From Auriscalpium vulgare (lineage: Eukaryota > Basidiomycota > Agaricomycetes > Russulales > Auriscalpiaceae), in the NCBI GenBank assembly GCA_019915015.1, contig JAHBBC010000085.1, positions 1 to 27,556 on the forward strand: a DNA stretch of 27,556 bases. Direction: 5' to 3'. A program made the translations under genes and the position numbers. Positions 10,343 through 21,453 of this stretch are shown here, one piece after another; within the stretch, counting starts at the first letter, position 1; every line of letters starts with the position of its first letter. Under the pieces are notes generated by a model. It searched no databases and was not told the origin of the DNA. It was given only the letters and a program-made list of their open reading frames with translations.

Positions 10343-13183
10343 ATGGACCGTAATTCCGCCAAAGGAAATCACCCCGCCGCGCATATCCCTTCTCCTCCTT
10401 ACCATCCGCAGTGGTCCGCCCACCCTGGTGGCCCCAGTTACCAGGCAGAGCACAGAGTGCATCCACATCCGCCCATTCTTCACGCGCAATACCCTGCGCG
10501 CGGAGTGTCCGGCTACGCACCGCCACCAAGGGCCCATCGACATTCTCACATGGTAGGCGAGCCCCCCCGCTATGTCGACCAGCACTATCCGCCCATGATG
10601 CCTGGTCCAAGTGCTGCTTACCCCGGGCCATCCGCGCACCCACCGGAATTGAGGGCCCATTATCCTACCCCCGAAAATTCTGGGCCAGTCGCGCACTCAC
10701 CGGCACACAGGGCCCATCATCCTCCTCCCGTGGGAGGCCCCCCGACCCCCGGCAACGTTCACGCTCACCCCGGGCCGCCAGTCACCTCGGACGCCGAGCG
10801 ATAGGTGTATTAGAGGCAGCAGACCAGGTGCAGACTAGTTACCGAAGAATGCAGAGCATGATCGACGCCCAGAGGATCCAGAAAGCGGAGGAGGAAGAAC
10901 AACTGAAAACGGCGCTGGGGGCGCTGCAGCGGACTTTTCGAGAGCTTGAAAAAAAGCTAGGTGCCCCAGAGGAACTGGAAGAAGATGCAACCGGTTGGGA
11001 AGAACTCAGCTTGTGCGAAAAGGTCAAGCGGATTCACTGTCGCCTTGCCGAGAGGTTTGAGATATTGTCAGATGCGGATGCTGCGATGCGTGCGTCGCAC
11101 TCTCGTGTGTCGTCATAGCTTTGATCCTGACATATTATTGTACGCAGCGGACCCTCCGGTCATGCACAACGTTGGCACGAGCCCGATGCCGCAGCCAAGA
11201 AAAGGTGTGTGCGCCTTCCAACGAGCACAGCACATGTATCCTGATGTATGCGTGCAGACTATGCGAGCGCGGCGATCGGACCACAGACACCTCGCAGAGT
11301 TACCCCCCAGCCAAGTCAGCTACCTTTTGTTGTCATATGCATATGCTATGCTGCCTTCTCACGATGCTTCGTAGTGCTATTAGATGCCGTCGTCAGTCCG
11401 ATGCGATTAGCTAGAGCGGACGCTGCGATCGATCCACGGACTCCGAGTCCCATGCCTGCATTGAAGAGGTATCAAACTGCCGCCACCACTCCTCTTCGCT
11501 CCTGTCCGTGCCTTTATCTCCCGTGTCTTCCAAGTTGACTTTCTGACATCGGCCTGTCCACCCCAGTGAGCCAGATGGATATGATGGCAGATTTCGGTGA
11601 GCCGCACTTGCCTTCAACAGTGCGCGAAGAGGCGAACTCAATGCGCGAAGCCCGCGTGTTTGCCTCTACACCGCTCGTCTATCCATCGCTGCCATTCGTC
11701 GACAATTACTCTCCTGCGCCTCTCACTCCGGCGAAGTGGGGCATGCAGACGGGTTCCGGTACGTCCCATTTCTGCGGGGTGATTTCGCTTCCTCACTCCA
11801 CATTCCAGCCGCGTCCTCCAGGAGGAGCTCAGAATCGCCGCAACGTACGTGGTTTTGTCGTTGCATACGGGCGTCCTGTTGACCTGCCCACAGCCAACAC
11901 CAGTCATCCACATGCGTCTGGCAGCTCGGCGCCGCCGCTACCTCGGCTAACGCTCATCAGTGCGCACGAAGATGCCGACGCGGATGGTGCTCAGCCCACC
12001 TCACGCGACTCGTCAGTCATCGAGGCACTCCTCTCTCCTACCGGAGCCTCCTCGCCTGTGCCGCTACGCCCCTCAACCCCCGAATCTCCTGAGCGGATCG
12101 TTTCCTCCGTGGTCTCCGCTGACGCCACTCTCGTCGACTCTCGAGAAACGTCGCCGCTGACAGAGCTCAGCGCGTCGTCTGCGCCTAGCCCCTCTGCTGC
12201 ACTCAAGGTCGAGCCTGCGTCCCCGAAGATCAAGTTGGAAACGACGGAAAAGGGCCGCACGTTGAGGAAACGTGGTTCAGTCACTCACCTACATGCCCGA
12301 CCTCAGGCGACAAAGCAAGAGAAAGAGGTCTCGACGGCGGTTCTGGGCAAGCGCAAACACGAGTCAGATGGGGATCTGGAGGTCGAGTGGCCGCGAAAGA
12401 TAAAAGGAACCAAATTGGATAGATTCCTAAATTGCACCAACTTGAAGTGAGTAGCATATGCACGGTAGGGCAGACGAAACTGGTCTGACTGGACAATGCC
12501 GTGTTGCAGGTGCGATCGCTGGTATCACCAAGCCTGCGTCGGAGTCAAGAAAGGCGACCCATGTCTTGAGGAAGACGTTCACTGGGAGTGCCCTATCTGC
12601 TTTGCGTACAGGGATAATCGTAAGTTACGTGCCTATTCCGCCGGCACATGTCTTGACATCATCATTGTGCAGCGGACGACCGTCCTGAACCCGTAAAAGG
12701 TCAAATGTGTCACCGGCCACGCTGCCGCGGAGGGAGCTCCGACGAATTCTTCGTCTCCCGCATCATCGGGCGGGGTCCTCCGCTGGAGGCAGGGTCCAAG
12801 CACTCCTGGCTGGTCATGTGGCAGGGGTGCGCACCTTCATTTGACTTGTGCAGCGAACATACTTGGTTAATGCAAATCTGAACAGGTATGACAGTACTCA
12901 GGCGACCTGGGAGACAGGCATTGGGCTAAGGAAGCAGTTCTTCACGGAGTTCGCAGCTAGGGCGAAAGAAGAACGCGAACGTAGGGCGAATGAGGAGCGC
13001 AAAGCTATGGCGAAAACAGAACGCAAAGCTATGGCGAAAAAAGAACGCGTCCTTACTCCTTCTGATGGGTATGTGCTATTGAACGAGGCCCAAAACGCCA
13101 AAGTCGACTGGCGTCGTAGATGGGGAGATGCAGTAAACGCATTGTCTGATTCTTCCCTCCCTGTCTCGACTCTCAATTCTTGA
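10343..13183 (+). CDS. PHD-like / chromodomain chromatin-reader protein, nine exons
   Basis: Exons 10343-10756, 10816-11089, 11148-11204, 11258-11314, 11417-11468, 11571-12446, 12510-12619, 12673-12826 and 12886-13183 join in frame into 763 residues. Order of parts: a Pro/His/Tyr-rich region (1-138); an acidic coiled coil (about 140-220, QKAEEEEQLKTALGALQRTF); three similar mini-exons; a Ser/Pro-rich region with basic patches (GKRKHES); a cysteine cluster CTNLKCDRWYHQAC ... HWECPICF (about 575-610), which is the second half of a PHD finger; and a chromodomain (about 638-680, FFVSRIIGRG ... WLVMWQGYDSTQATWE). The C-terminus is a Lys/Glu/Arg-rich helix. Chromodomains and PHD fingers bind histone tails, so a chromatin-reader role is likely. 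Two acceptors (10815, 11570) skip an earlier AG, so it could instead be two genes, the second starting at ATG 11575. Confidence 0.68.
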
Positions 13184-13596
13184 TAAATGCTCTGTGTATC
13201 TCTCCTCGTATTGAAATCTTGCTCATACCGTCCCCCGCTCTGCTTTCGTTGCTCTGACCATTACATTACTGCATTTATGAAATCTTCACGCATACTACTC
13301 CCTACTACTCCTATGCCTCCTGGTTGCCGCCAGCATTTATGGCCATGTCTTCATCGTGTCTTATAATCTGATTCTTGTTCCTGGTAGATCACATTGATCT
13401 GAACACCAATTTATGTATGGTACCTGTGAACATGTACTGTACCTACCGGCCAGCGTAGCACACGACGACGTCCACTGATGGAATCCGATCGCGTTATCAA
13501 AAAATTACTCTGAAGGCCGTGTCGCTACTGCGCCCGGTGAAAGCGTCCGCCAGGCTCCGCCAGGAGACGTCGGGAGCCGTGTTGTCACCGTTGAGA

Positions 13597-13624
13597 GGGC
13601 TTTGGGCGGGCTTTGGGCGGGCTT
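13597..13624 (+). repeat. 11-bp tandem repeat in promoter
   Basis: Two and a half copies of GGGCTTTGGGC in a row, creating GGGCGG boxes about 230-260 bp before the 13856 start codon. It may be a binding site cluster; that is inference. Confidence 0.5.
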
Positions 13625-13780
13625 GTCCCGAGCTCCGCGCTCGAAATGCACATGGGGCGCTCCGCAACGTCCCGATTTCCCAGCATACTTCGGGCGGATC
13701 ACCCGCCCAGGGCAGCGCACAGCACGGTGTTATCAGTCTGAATCACGCGGTGAGCCCATACGGGTGGAAGGTGCAGATGG

Positions 13781-13787
13781 TATAAAG
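13781..13787 (+). promoter_or_regulatory. TATA box of the 13856 gene
   Basis: TATAAAG lies 69 bp upstream of the ATG at 13856, followed by a C/T-rich leader. Good match and spacing. Confidence 0.65.
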
Positions 13788-13855
13788 GGCCGCCCTCCCG
13801 CCGCGCTCTGTATCACATCCTTCCTACACATACTCTCCCAGACTCCCATACTACC

Positions 13856-14421
13856 ATGTCCCACTCATCTACCCCCGGCCACGGCATCGGCGCGGCCATC
13901 GCTGAGAAGGTCAAGTGAGTAGATTCGCCGTACTGACTGGCCTTCGGGAGCCTAATCTCTCTTCGTTCGCAGGGGTGTGACGAACATTGTCCACGGTATG
14001 CACCCTCGGACGATTCATTTGTCCAAGGCATGTTGCTGACTTCTTCCCCAGGCCTAGGTGAAGCCATCCGTGGCAACGCCTTGGAGTTCGCTGACAATGT
14101 GGTTCCCGAAGGGCACAAGGACAAGGGCAAGCACGCGGAGACCGGCGCCGATATCACGGAGGAGGGGCGCGCTGAGATCGACCAGGGCGTCGGTTCGGTG
14201 ACCGCCACCACGCCGAGAAGCAGCACCACCTCAAGCACGGCCCCGATGCCGCCGGCGAGCACCACCCCGAGCTCAGCGAGGTCGCAGAGGCGCGCACCGG
14301 CACCGACCTCGGCCGCGTGCAGGAGCTGGGCACGAAGGACCCGGTCGCGCAGGAGGGCTTCGGCCAGGCTCCGCCCCCGAACGGCGTCGCCTTCGGGGCC
14401 GGGGGGAGGCAGCAGCTGTGA
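13856..14421 (+). CDS. Small hydrophilic VHG/RG family protein, copy A
   Basis: Exon 1 is 13856-13914, exon 2 is 13973-13995 (23 nt) and exon 3 starts at 14052. The N-terminus reads GIGAAIAEKVKGVTNIVHG then LGEAIRGNALEFADNV, the same core as the genes at 24245 and 25884. It is hydrophilic, with no membrane segment or signal peptide. The last part is clearly coding in another frame (AGEHHPELSEVAEARTGTDL ... GAGGRQQL, stop 14421). The two frames join if 14189-14235 (47 nt, GTCGGT..CTCAAG) is an intron, which keeps phase 0 and gives about 132 residues; otherwise the copy carries a frameshift and reads on to 14557. Function unknown; a stress- or desiccation-type role is only a guess from composition. 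Confidence 0.65.
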
Positions 14422-14575
14422 AGCGCGCGCGCAGGACGGTGAGAGGGTTGGCCAGGGTTGGCCTCGATCGGCGAGTGTGGGTTGTGGGCTGTATGATTCG
14501 CGTGCTGCACATGATACCCCTGTAGAAATGGAAGATTGTTTATATGGTGTACCTTGATATGCCGCCCAAACGGGC

Positions 14576-14583
14576 AGAAATGC
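14576..14583 (+). repeat. Left 8-bp target-site duplication
   Basis: AGAAATGC directly precedes the left inverted repeat and recurs exactly after the right one (21446-21453). Its perfect identity indicates a recent insertion. Confidence 0.9.
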
Positions 14584-14615
14584 AGGACCCCCGTAACTCA
14601 CGCCAGGGGTATGAT
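14584..14615 (+). repeat. Left terminal inverted repeat of the 6.86-kb transposon
   Basis: Starts AGGACCCCCGTAACTCA and ends CAGGGGTATGAT. It matches the right end in 31 of 32 positions (C for T at position 18), then diverges. Confidence 0.92.
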
Positions 14616-14623
14616 TTTCGCAC

Positions 14624-14759
14624 GGTAGCTAGACGGCGCTTTGCGCCGGAAGCTCTGAGGGGTCTGAGGTAGCTGGGGGCTAGAATTTGGGGCAAAAGTA
14701 TGATCCTGATGGTGGTAGTTAGGGGCGCGGTGAACCGATGTCTGATCACAGAGGTAGTT
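14624..14759 (+). repeat. Left subterminal repeats GGTAG(C/T)T
   Basis: GGTAGCT at 14624 and 14668, and GGTAGTT at 14714 and 14753, are spaced 39-46 bp apart. The same heptamers occur near the right end. Such subterminal repeats are often transposase binding sites; that use is inferred. Confidence 0.6.
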
Positions 14760-14941
14760 GGACTAAGTACTGGCGGCAGAAGATTTTGACCCCATAATTA
14801 CCGGTATAATTCGTACAAGTTGAGACATTAGGTAGAAATTTACGTGGCCTGCTGCGTACGACATTCTACGACAACGCCTCGGACCGAACCTGCTTCTTCT
14901 GTGCAGCGCATCACCCTCGCAGCCATCCCGGCATCGTGCCA

Positions 14942-17900
14942 ATGGATGAGTCCATCACAATCTACAACGACGATGAAATACCTATGTTCCGTCCCGAATT
15001 ATGGATCTCGCAAGGCAAAAGCTATCCCCAGAACCCACCGCCGGAGCTGCTGGCCTACATCGAGCAGCTCCTCAGGATTCCCAACGCTCCCGAGACTTCT
15101 TTGCTCCCCAGCGGCACCGAGGATGTTCATTCCTTCGTATCTACACCACTCCCTCGTCGCGATCAGCAGCTCATACACCCCTCAACCAAAGCTGTTTTTA
15201 GCCATGACGTGGCAGTCTTCCCCATAACCACACTTACAAAATCACGAAGCCTTCCTACGGATGCCTTCGTGGACAAGCTTGCTGCACTCGCACCGCAGGC
15301 CATCCTGGATGGCGCACAATCAATCATGGACCCACGATATGCAAGTGGTGCATCCCCGCTGTGGATGATCACTTACTGGCAACGGATGCGTACGGTCCTC
15401 CTGGCACAGGAGACGTGGACGGCGAGCGTGCGGTGGCTGCTACAAGTCGCTGACGGTTCTATGGAAAGCGAACGCACTGTTGCTCTTATCCACTCGCTTC
15501 CCTGGCGCCAGCAACTCATGATACCCGGTGCCGCCACATTTACGACAACATCAGCCCTTGCTCCGCTGTTATCAGACGGCCTTCTCACCGACACCATCGT
15601 TGACATGATGCTCATGTGGTTGAGAAGCCGCGTTCGGAGCACGCCAGGAATTGCCAACAACTTCGAGATCGCCGGACACGAGTTCTGGAATGCAATTTCA
15701 AAGATCACAGTAATAGAAGACCTGTTCCCCGACTCACCTCGTTACCTCAAGAGAATTGAAGACGATCTGCGCACCCATAGGAAGGTACTCCTCTTCCCTG
15801 TTTTCCTCGCCAAATACAAGCATTTTGTTGTCGTGAAGATCGACGGTCAAGCGGAAACAATATCCTATGGTGAGTACGTTACTATGTCGCCAATGGGAAT
15901 GCAATCTTACCATTCCTGTGAAACAAGGCGACGGCCTTTACCATCAGGGACTGCGCCTGCCTAAAGACATCGAGAAGAAATTGCTCTGGTGGACGCGTGT
16001 CAAATTCGGCATTGAGTACAAGTGGGAGGGACAGTCGCTTACGACAGCGAGACAGACAGATCACGTATCGTGTGGCGTGATCGCCGTGAATGCGGTCGCA
16101 CACGAAACACTGGGCTGGCAGCTTTGGGATGATTCAAGGCGCCACGTCGAACGGTTGGCGTGGTTCGAGAGGCTCGCTGCCGACCATATTCAATCGGTAC
16201 GCTATATTTTGCTCATTAGCGACATGAGGACGACGATACTCAGGTGCTCTGCGCAGGTATCAAGTCATCAGCGACGGTCTGATGCTGTGACAGGCGGCGC
16301 CGGACGCGATGAGCCTGTTGCGCATCATATCCCTCGCGGGATGGCCCACCTTCTAAATCCTCAAGCTTCCGAACCCGGCGAGTCGACCAGAGATGCTGAA
16401 TGTCTACTTGAAGGATTCAGTCCAGAGGTGGAAGAAAAGCAGATGGGGCGACGCGGAGACATGGACGAAGGCAGCAAATACGATCCGTCAATTCCACCTC
16501 TGTCAATGCCACCTTCTCCTACATCATCATATTCAGTACTTGCATCTGCTAGTGGCTATGACAGCGACTGCGACGACATACCTATGCCCGATACCACCGA
16601 TACCAGCTGCGCATACGGCCGGTCGTTGCTCTCTCCATCCACTGTCGACGATGATCTCCCACCAGTTCCGCGTGGTGGAATGCTGGACCAGGATGGGCCT
16701 GGCAGTATCACAGAATGGAGAAGCCATTTGGAAAATGGGACTTCTGATGCTGCGTCAATGTCGTCAAGAAGGGTGTCGTCGGTGGGAAGTGAGGCGGAGG
16801 ATTGCGCATCCGATGGAAGTCGACTGTCAAGGGCATCTAAGAAGATCATCAGTTCCATTGGGACGACACTGAAGGCTGCGCGGGGCTTACTGAAAAGGCG
16901 GAGGAAAGGGAGCTCGAGCGCAGACGACAAGACGGCTGCGAGCGCGAGTGAAGCAACAAGCGCTCAATCTGACCACGACTCAGAGGCTCAGGCGCCTATC
17001 CATCCTGCAAAACGCACACGCACTGTCCCTGGGCCCATTCATCCGTTCTTCGCGCCCAAGGGAAAGAATAAGGATGTCATTGCTACCGTGTCTGCAAGCA
17101 CCGCAAGCGCTGATGTTGGGCCATCGTCTGGAGCAATCAGCACGCGCCTGGCCAATTCCTTCGTCAAACGCGGTAGGGACGACAACTCAAAGGCGTATAC
17201 CAAATTCAAGGAGAAAATCCTTGCGCTTGACGACATGGCCGAGTTCTGTCTAGACGATGTTCGGAAGGTCCGATGCTCTCGATGCAACAAGTACATGCTT
17301 ATGACTGGGGCGTATCACACCAAGGCATTCAAACAGCACCAGAAAGTTTGCAAGGGCACAATGCGATCACATACACTGGGCCACATCTGGGCATCAACCT
17401 CATCGACGCAGGCCCCCGCTCCGAGAATGATAGATCGTCCTTGTTTCGGACTTCGCGCAGCAAAATACGCTCGTGTGCGTCAATATTTGGAGCGCACACC
17501 ATACGGCGGGGGCGGCGGGCCTTCCCTCGCCGATTTGGCGTTAGAGTTGTATTCGGCACCAGATTATCGTTCGTTGGATAAGGCCAGAAAGCAAGTAGTC
17601 GACACGGAGCAAGAGCATCGGTGGCAGTGGAAGAACTATCGGTCGCCTCCCCTTCATGTCCTTGCGACAGATTGTCTTCGCACTGTAAGGGTGCCGGAAG
17701 AGTCAACTGAGGATGTTACTTGTGTCAACTGCCTCGCTCTGCTGCATGTCCACGTATTCCAGAATGCGACTCGCAAGCCAGTCCCCGAGCCTAAGAATCG
17801 CCGCTTCACCCCCAATCATGCTCAGAAAGACGACATACAGGCCCTCCATCGATATGCTCTTACTCATCCCGACCTTGCACCTCTTCTGGAGGCATACGAA

Positions 17901-20900
17901 GATGTCAGTAGCTTCAAGTTCATAGTATCCCCACGTTACAGCTTCTGATCATTGTCTGCACAGAACCCTCATAGTGCATGCCTAGTCTTCGCAAGAGGCG
18001 TTATCGAGGGCAAGCATGGCAATTCCTTGTTTGTCGCCTTGATGAACGATCTCGTCAAGAAGAAAGATTTAGAAGAACGAGGTGTCCCTTTGAACGGCAT
18101 GCGATATTCAGCCATGACATTGGAGTGGGCGCAAATTATCCACGTCTTAAGCCCGCGAGCATATGAATCCATGATGAATGTGCTACCCGTACCCGCAGAA
18201 CGGACACTCCAGTCAGTGTTTACAAGATTGCATTGATACAATTGACTGATAAATGACCCGAAGGAAACGTCGTGCGCACGAAGTGCAGTTTCCCATCGGC
18301 ATCACAGAGGCAACATTTGAATTTATCTACGAACGGCTGAAATCATTGGACTACCTTGTGGGTCCCGTTGGCCTCGCATGTGATGATACGAAGCTGCTAG
18401 AGTCTTTGAGGCCTCACTGGGACCCAATACGAAAGTGCTACGTGCTTCTAGGGAGTCCTGGCGATCCCGTCGTCGTGAGCGACATCAACACACTCGATGC
18501 CCTCATCCGCACCAGGAAGATCGAGAAGGCTAAGAAGGTATGAGTTCTACGAATACTTCGGAGGCATGCAGCTCACCGACACATGCCAGATACGCGTATG
18601 GACCCTCCAGATCCCTCTTCCCGGCGTTCCGACTATCGTCGTTGCGGCGCTCCCTATCTCAGAGTCAAACTCGGCGGAGCAACTGTTCGTCCACCTGGAA
18701 TTAATATTGAATGGCCTTCTCTCCCGCAAGATCAACGTTGTATCCTACGCCGCAGACGGCACGGCTGTCGAGCGCTCCCTTCAACGTCTCCTGGTCGCTC
18801 ACGCCGTTGCGTACATTGACTACACCCTCAGGCACCCTATTCGCTCACATCGTGACATCAACCTCCACATTCCTCTCATCGGCGCAGGGCGACAGCCTGT
18901 CGCACTCATTCAAGATTCGAACCATGGGCGCAAGACGTACCGGAACAACGCATTCTCAGGTGCCCGGATACTTACTTTGGGCAGCTATACGACGTCGTAC
19001 AGCCACTTCCGCCTTGCAGCAATTGAAGCAACAGGGACATTGTTTCGGAGGGATGTCGAGAAACTTGATCGACAAGACGACAATGCTGCGACCCGTCTCT
19101 TCTCCGGTCATACGCTAGCATGGTTCACCAACGAGCATCGTGAAATGGTCGGCTCGATTATCTACCTCTTTGTGTTTGGAGAGCTCGTGGATGCATACCA
19201 GAATCGATCGATCCCAATTATCGAACGTGTTCGCATGGTGCTGCGTGCGCACTTCTTCATGGAAATGTGGACCGACTTCATGGACATCGCGGGCTACCGA
19301 AAAGCTCAACACTTCATATCTCCCGAGGCACGCGACATCACAAACTTCCTAGTCGTTGGTTTCCTTCAGTTGGTGATCATCTATCGGGACCACCTCGACG
19401 GCAGATACCCATTGCTGCCCTGGCTTCTATCAACCGAAGTCTGTGAGCATGTCTTCGGCATTTGTCGACAGCTTGTGAAGGACTTCACCTTGCAAGACTT
19501 CTATCATATGATTCCGAAGCTCTCAGTCCGCTTGCGCGAGCATCTCTTCCTTGCAAAGACATCTGAGGGCAAGGAAAGAGCGAATGGATACAATCATACC
19601 TATACCGACAATCGACATCTCGACCTCCATGCCCTCTCCACATTCCCTTCTGATCACGACATTGAGCAAGCAACACAACAGGCCCATTCGGAGGCAGCGA
19701 ATCTGTGGGACGCTCTCGTACTAGACCCGGATTTTCTGGACAAATTGCAGAATCAAGCTCACCGTGTTCGCGCATTCCCATCGTTGTCGAGTTGGTATTC
19801 GCAGGAGGCTTGGGATGCAATCTATGGCCAGTCCGATTCCGAAGACGAGGGTCCTGAGATGGACGAAGACGAGCCCGAGATGCTCCAGATTGAAAATGGG
19901 TTGAAGAAGGCAGAGAATGCAGACGGAGTTGGTGCGGTCTTCGACCAGCAGTTGAACGATTTGACTTGCGCAGCAGCTGCCTTATGCGTCCAGAGCACTG
20001 TCGACATGTTCGTGTTTTGTCCTCCTCTCACCGCCGATAGATCTTACAGAGTCTAACCCTCACATTACTAGACTGCAATTGCCTGAAGACACAGCGGATG
20101 CAACACGCAAAGACGCTGCACATATAGGGAAGATCCTCGCCCAGTCGCTCCCTGCTGTGTCCGACCCCGACGAGCGCAGGACCTTCCAGGACACAGTGAT
20201 CTCTGCTGAATTCGATCTCGAACAGCTCGCAGTCATCCGCCGGTCGCATCATACCAGACAGGCTGAGAAAGGTGTCCGAACAAAGGCCTTCAAGTCCTCG
20301 GAAGATCTACCACCTTCCTCTGATAACGGTCCACCCGCCCAGTCAACGCTCTCCGAGAAAAAACGCCTTCTGCAGTTGGTCAAGGATGTTCTCAAGCGTC
20401 AAGAAGAGCGCGGTGTTACAGAGCGCGGTGTTACCACGGGCGCGGGTCGGTCGATGCGCTGGCGGCAGCCAGCTGCGGGCGGTCGAGACGGAGCAATCAA
20501 CGGCGAAGAAGCTGTTGCTCCTGCACCAGGGACGGCTGCAAACGCGGCTGAGGTCGCTGCAAATGCATCGTATCAGGTGCGTCTGCTAGTGTTGTATGAG
20601 TGCACATACATGGTATTGACGTCCGCCAGGCTGAACGGAGGCGAGCAGCGATCTTCGCAAAGCATCACGTCCCCAAGGTCGCACACTCGGCCAATGTCAC
20701 GCCGCTCAAACACCTCTACGCTGCTCACACTGGCATGCCGCCTTCTTATGGCTTGGTTCTTGTTGATGAGGCAATCTGCCTTGCAGAAGGTGCGTCGTAA
20801 TCTTCAACATGACTCGGCATGCGCTGATGGCTGGTTAGTCCTGACCATGTACGAGAAGTCGGCCGGTAAGAACGGCAAACATGGTTGGGCTTCGGACACG

Positions 20901-21206
20901 TCTCGCATCACCGCTCTTTCTTACATCGCTGTGAGACTGTTCAAGCCGGTCCGACACAACCAATTCTCCCTCGCCGATCCTAGCAAGATCCCTCGGTTCG
21001 CCTTCCTGAAACCGTCCTACTTCCTGTATGCCCTCGACCATCCCCTCCAAACCTCGGGCTCAACACTAGCTTTGGTAAAATCTGATGGCGCGTGCTATGT
21101 CGCCCTCAAGCAGAACGTCGCGAATATCGCTCGTGCTATCAAGGAGCTTAGTGGGAGGGTCAAGGCGGGTCTTGAACAGGCGGGTGACGATGAACCAGAT
21201 GAATAG
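14942..21206 (+). CDS. Transposon polyprotein: Ulp1-like peptidase, zinc finger, DDE-type transposase core
   Basis: Nine exons join in frame: 14942-15869, 15928-16196, 16257-17903, 17964-18211, 18264-18537, 18590-20013, 20072-20576, 20630-20789 and 20839-21206. They give 1940 residues without a stop. An Ulp1/C48-type catalytic set is visible: His294 (KYKHFVVVKIDG), Asp311 (YGDGLYHQG), Gln352 and Cys358 (RQTDHVSCG). A Ser-rich acidic region follows, then a C2-H-C-like cluster near 740-765 (RCSRC, then AYHTKAFKQHQKVC). The transposase-like core runs about 1120-1500: candidate acidic residues are Asp1178 (YAADGTAVER), Asp1231 (IQDSNHGRKTYRNN) and Glu1405 or Glu1408 (LSTEVCEHVFG). RRDVEKLDRQDDNAA lies between. 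The C-terminus is charged and probably helical. The 20014-20071 intron was chosen by frame only; a second ATG-led gene for the core is possible but not needed. Confidence 0.82.
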
Positions 21207-21316
21207 GTCAGTTTGACAGGCCTCTGCGCATCCGTAGTACATCCCCTCCTGCCTGCACGCAAAGCGGAGCTTTTTACAATAAACTACGATTTTTTTGAAG
21301 CTATGATCCTATCCGT

Positions 21317-21398
21317 GGTAGCTACGGACCCCAAACGGAGGTCTGAGGGGCGAATGGTAGCTGGAAGGGGTCGCGAGCCGCAAAAAAAAATGGTAGTT
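21317..21398 (+). repeat. Right subterminal repeats GGTAG(C/T)T
   Basis: GGTAGCT at 21317 and 21356 and GGTAGTT at 21392, about 36-39 bp apart. They have the same orientation as those at the left end, so they are direct rather than inverted between the two ends. Confidence 0.6.
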
Positions 21399-21413
21399 GA
21401 CCCCGTTTGGCGG

Positions 21414-21445
21414 ATCATACCCCTGGCATGAGTTACGGGGGTCCT
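21414..21445 (-). repeat. Right terminal inverted repeat of the 6.86-kb transposon
   Basis: Reverse complement of the left repeat with one mismatch. On the plus strand it ends TTACGGGGGTCCT at 21445. Confidence 0.92.
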
Positions 21446-21453
21446 AGAAATGC
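21446..21453 (+). repeat. Right 8-bp target-site duplication
   Basis: AGAAATGC, identical to 14576-14583, directly follows the right inverted repeat. Confidence 0.9.

Larger units (their letters stand above)
13184..13855. other. Intergenic region with promoter of the 13856 gene
   Basis: The left half is the AT-richer 3' flank of the chromodomain gene. The right half is GC-rich, with a GGGCGG-containing repeat and a TATA box. No coding region is supported. Confidence 0.5.
14584..21445 (+). mobile_element. 6.86-kb DNA transposon with Ulp1-peptidase/transposase polyprotein
   Basis: The element is defined by 32-bp inverted repeats with one mismatch, a perfect 8-bp target duplication, subterminal GGTAG(C/T)T repeats at both ends, and a single nine-exon gene filling the interior. 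It inserted 162 bp after the stop codon of the gene at 13856. An 8-bp duplication is known for hAT, P and Zisupton/KDZ-type elements. An Ulp1-like peptidase inside the transposon protein is known for Zisupton/KDZ-type elements, which are frequent in mushrooms, so that group is my best guess. The transposase core also has a QDSNHGRKTYRNN motif that recalls P-element proteins, so the superfamily stays open. Confidence 0.88.

Noticed and set aside
14522..14530. Another AGAAATG near the left transposon end
   Set aside because: It is 7 bases by chance and not adjacent to an inverted repeat; the duplication at 14576-14583 directly abuts the end.
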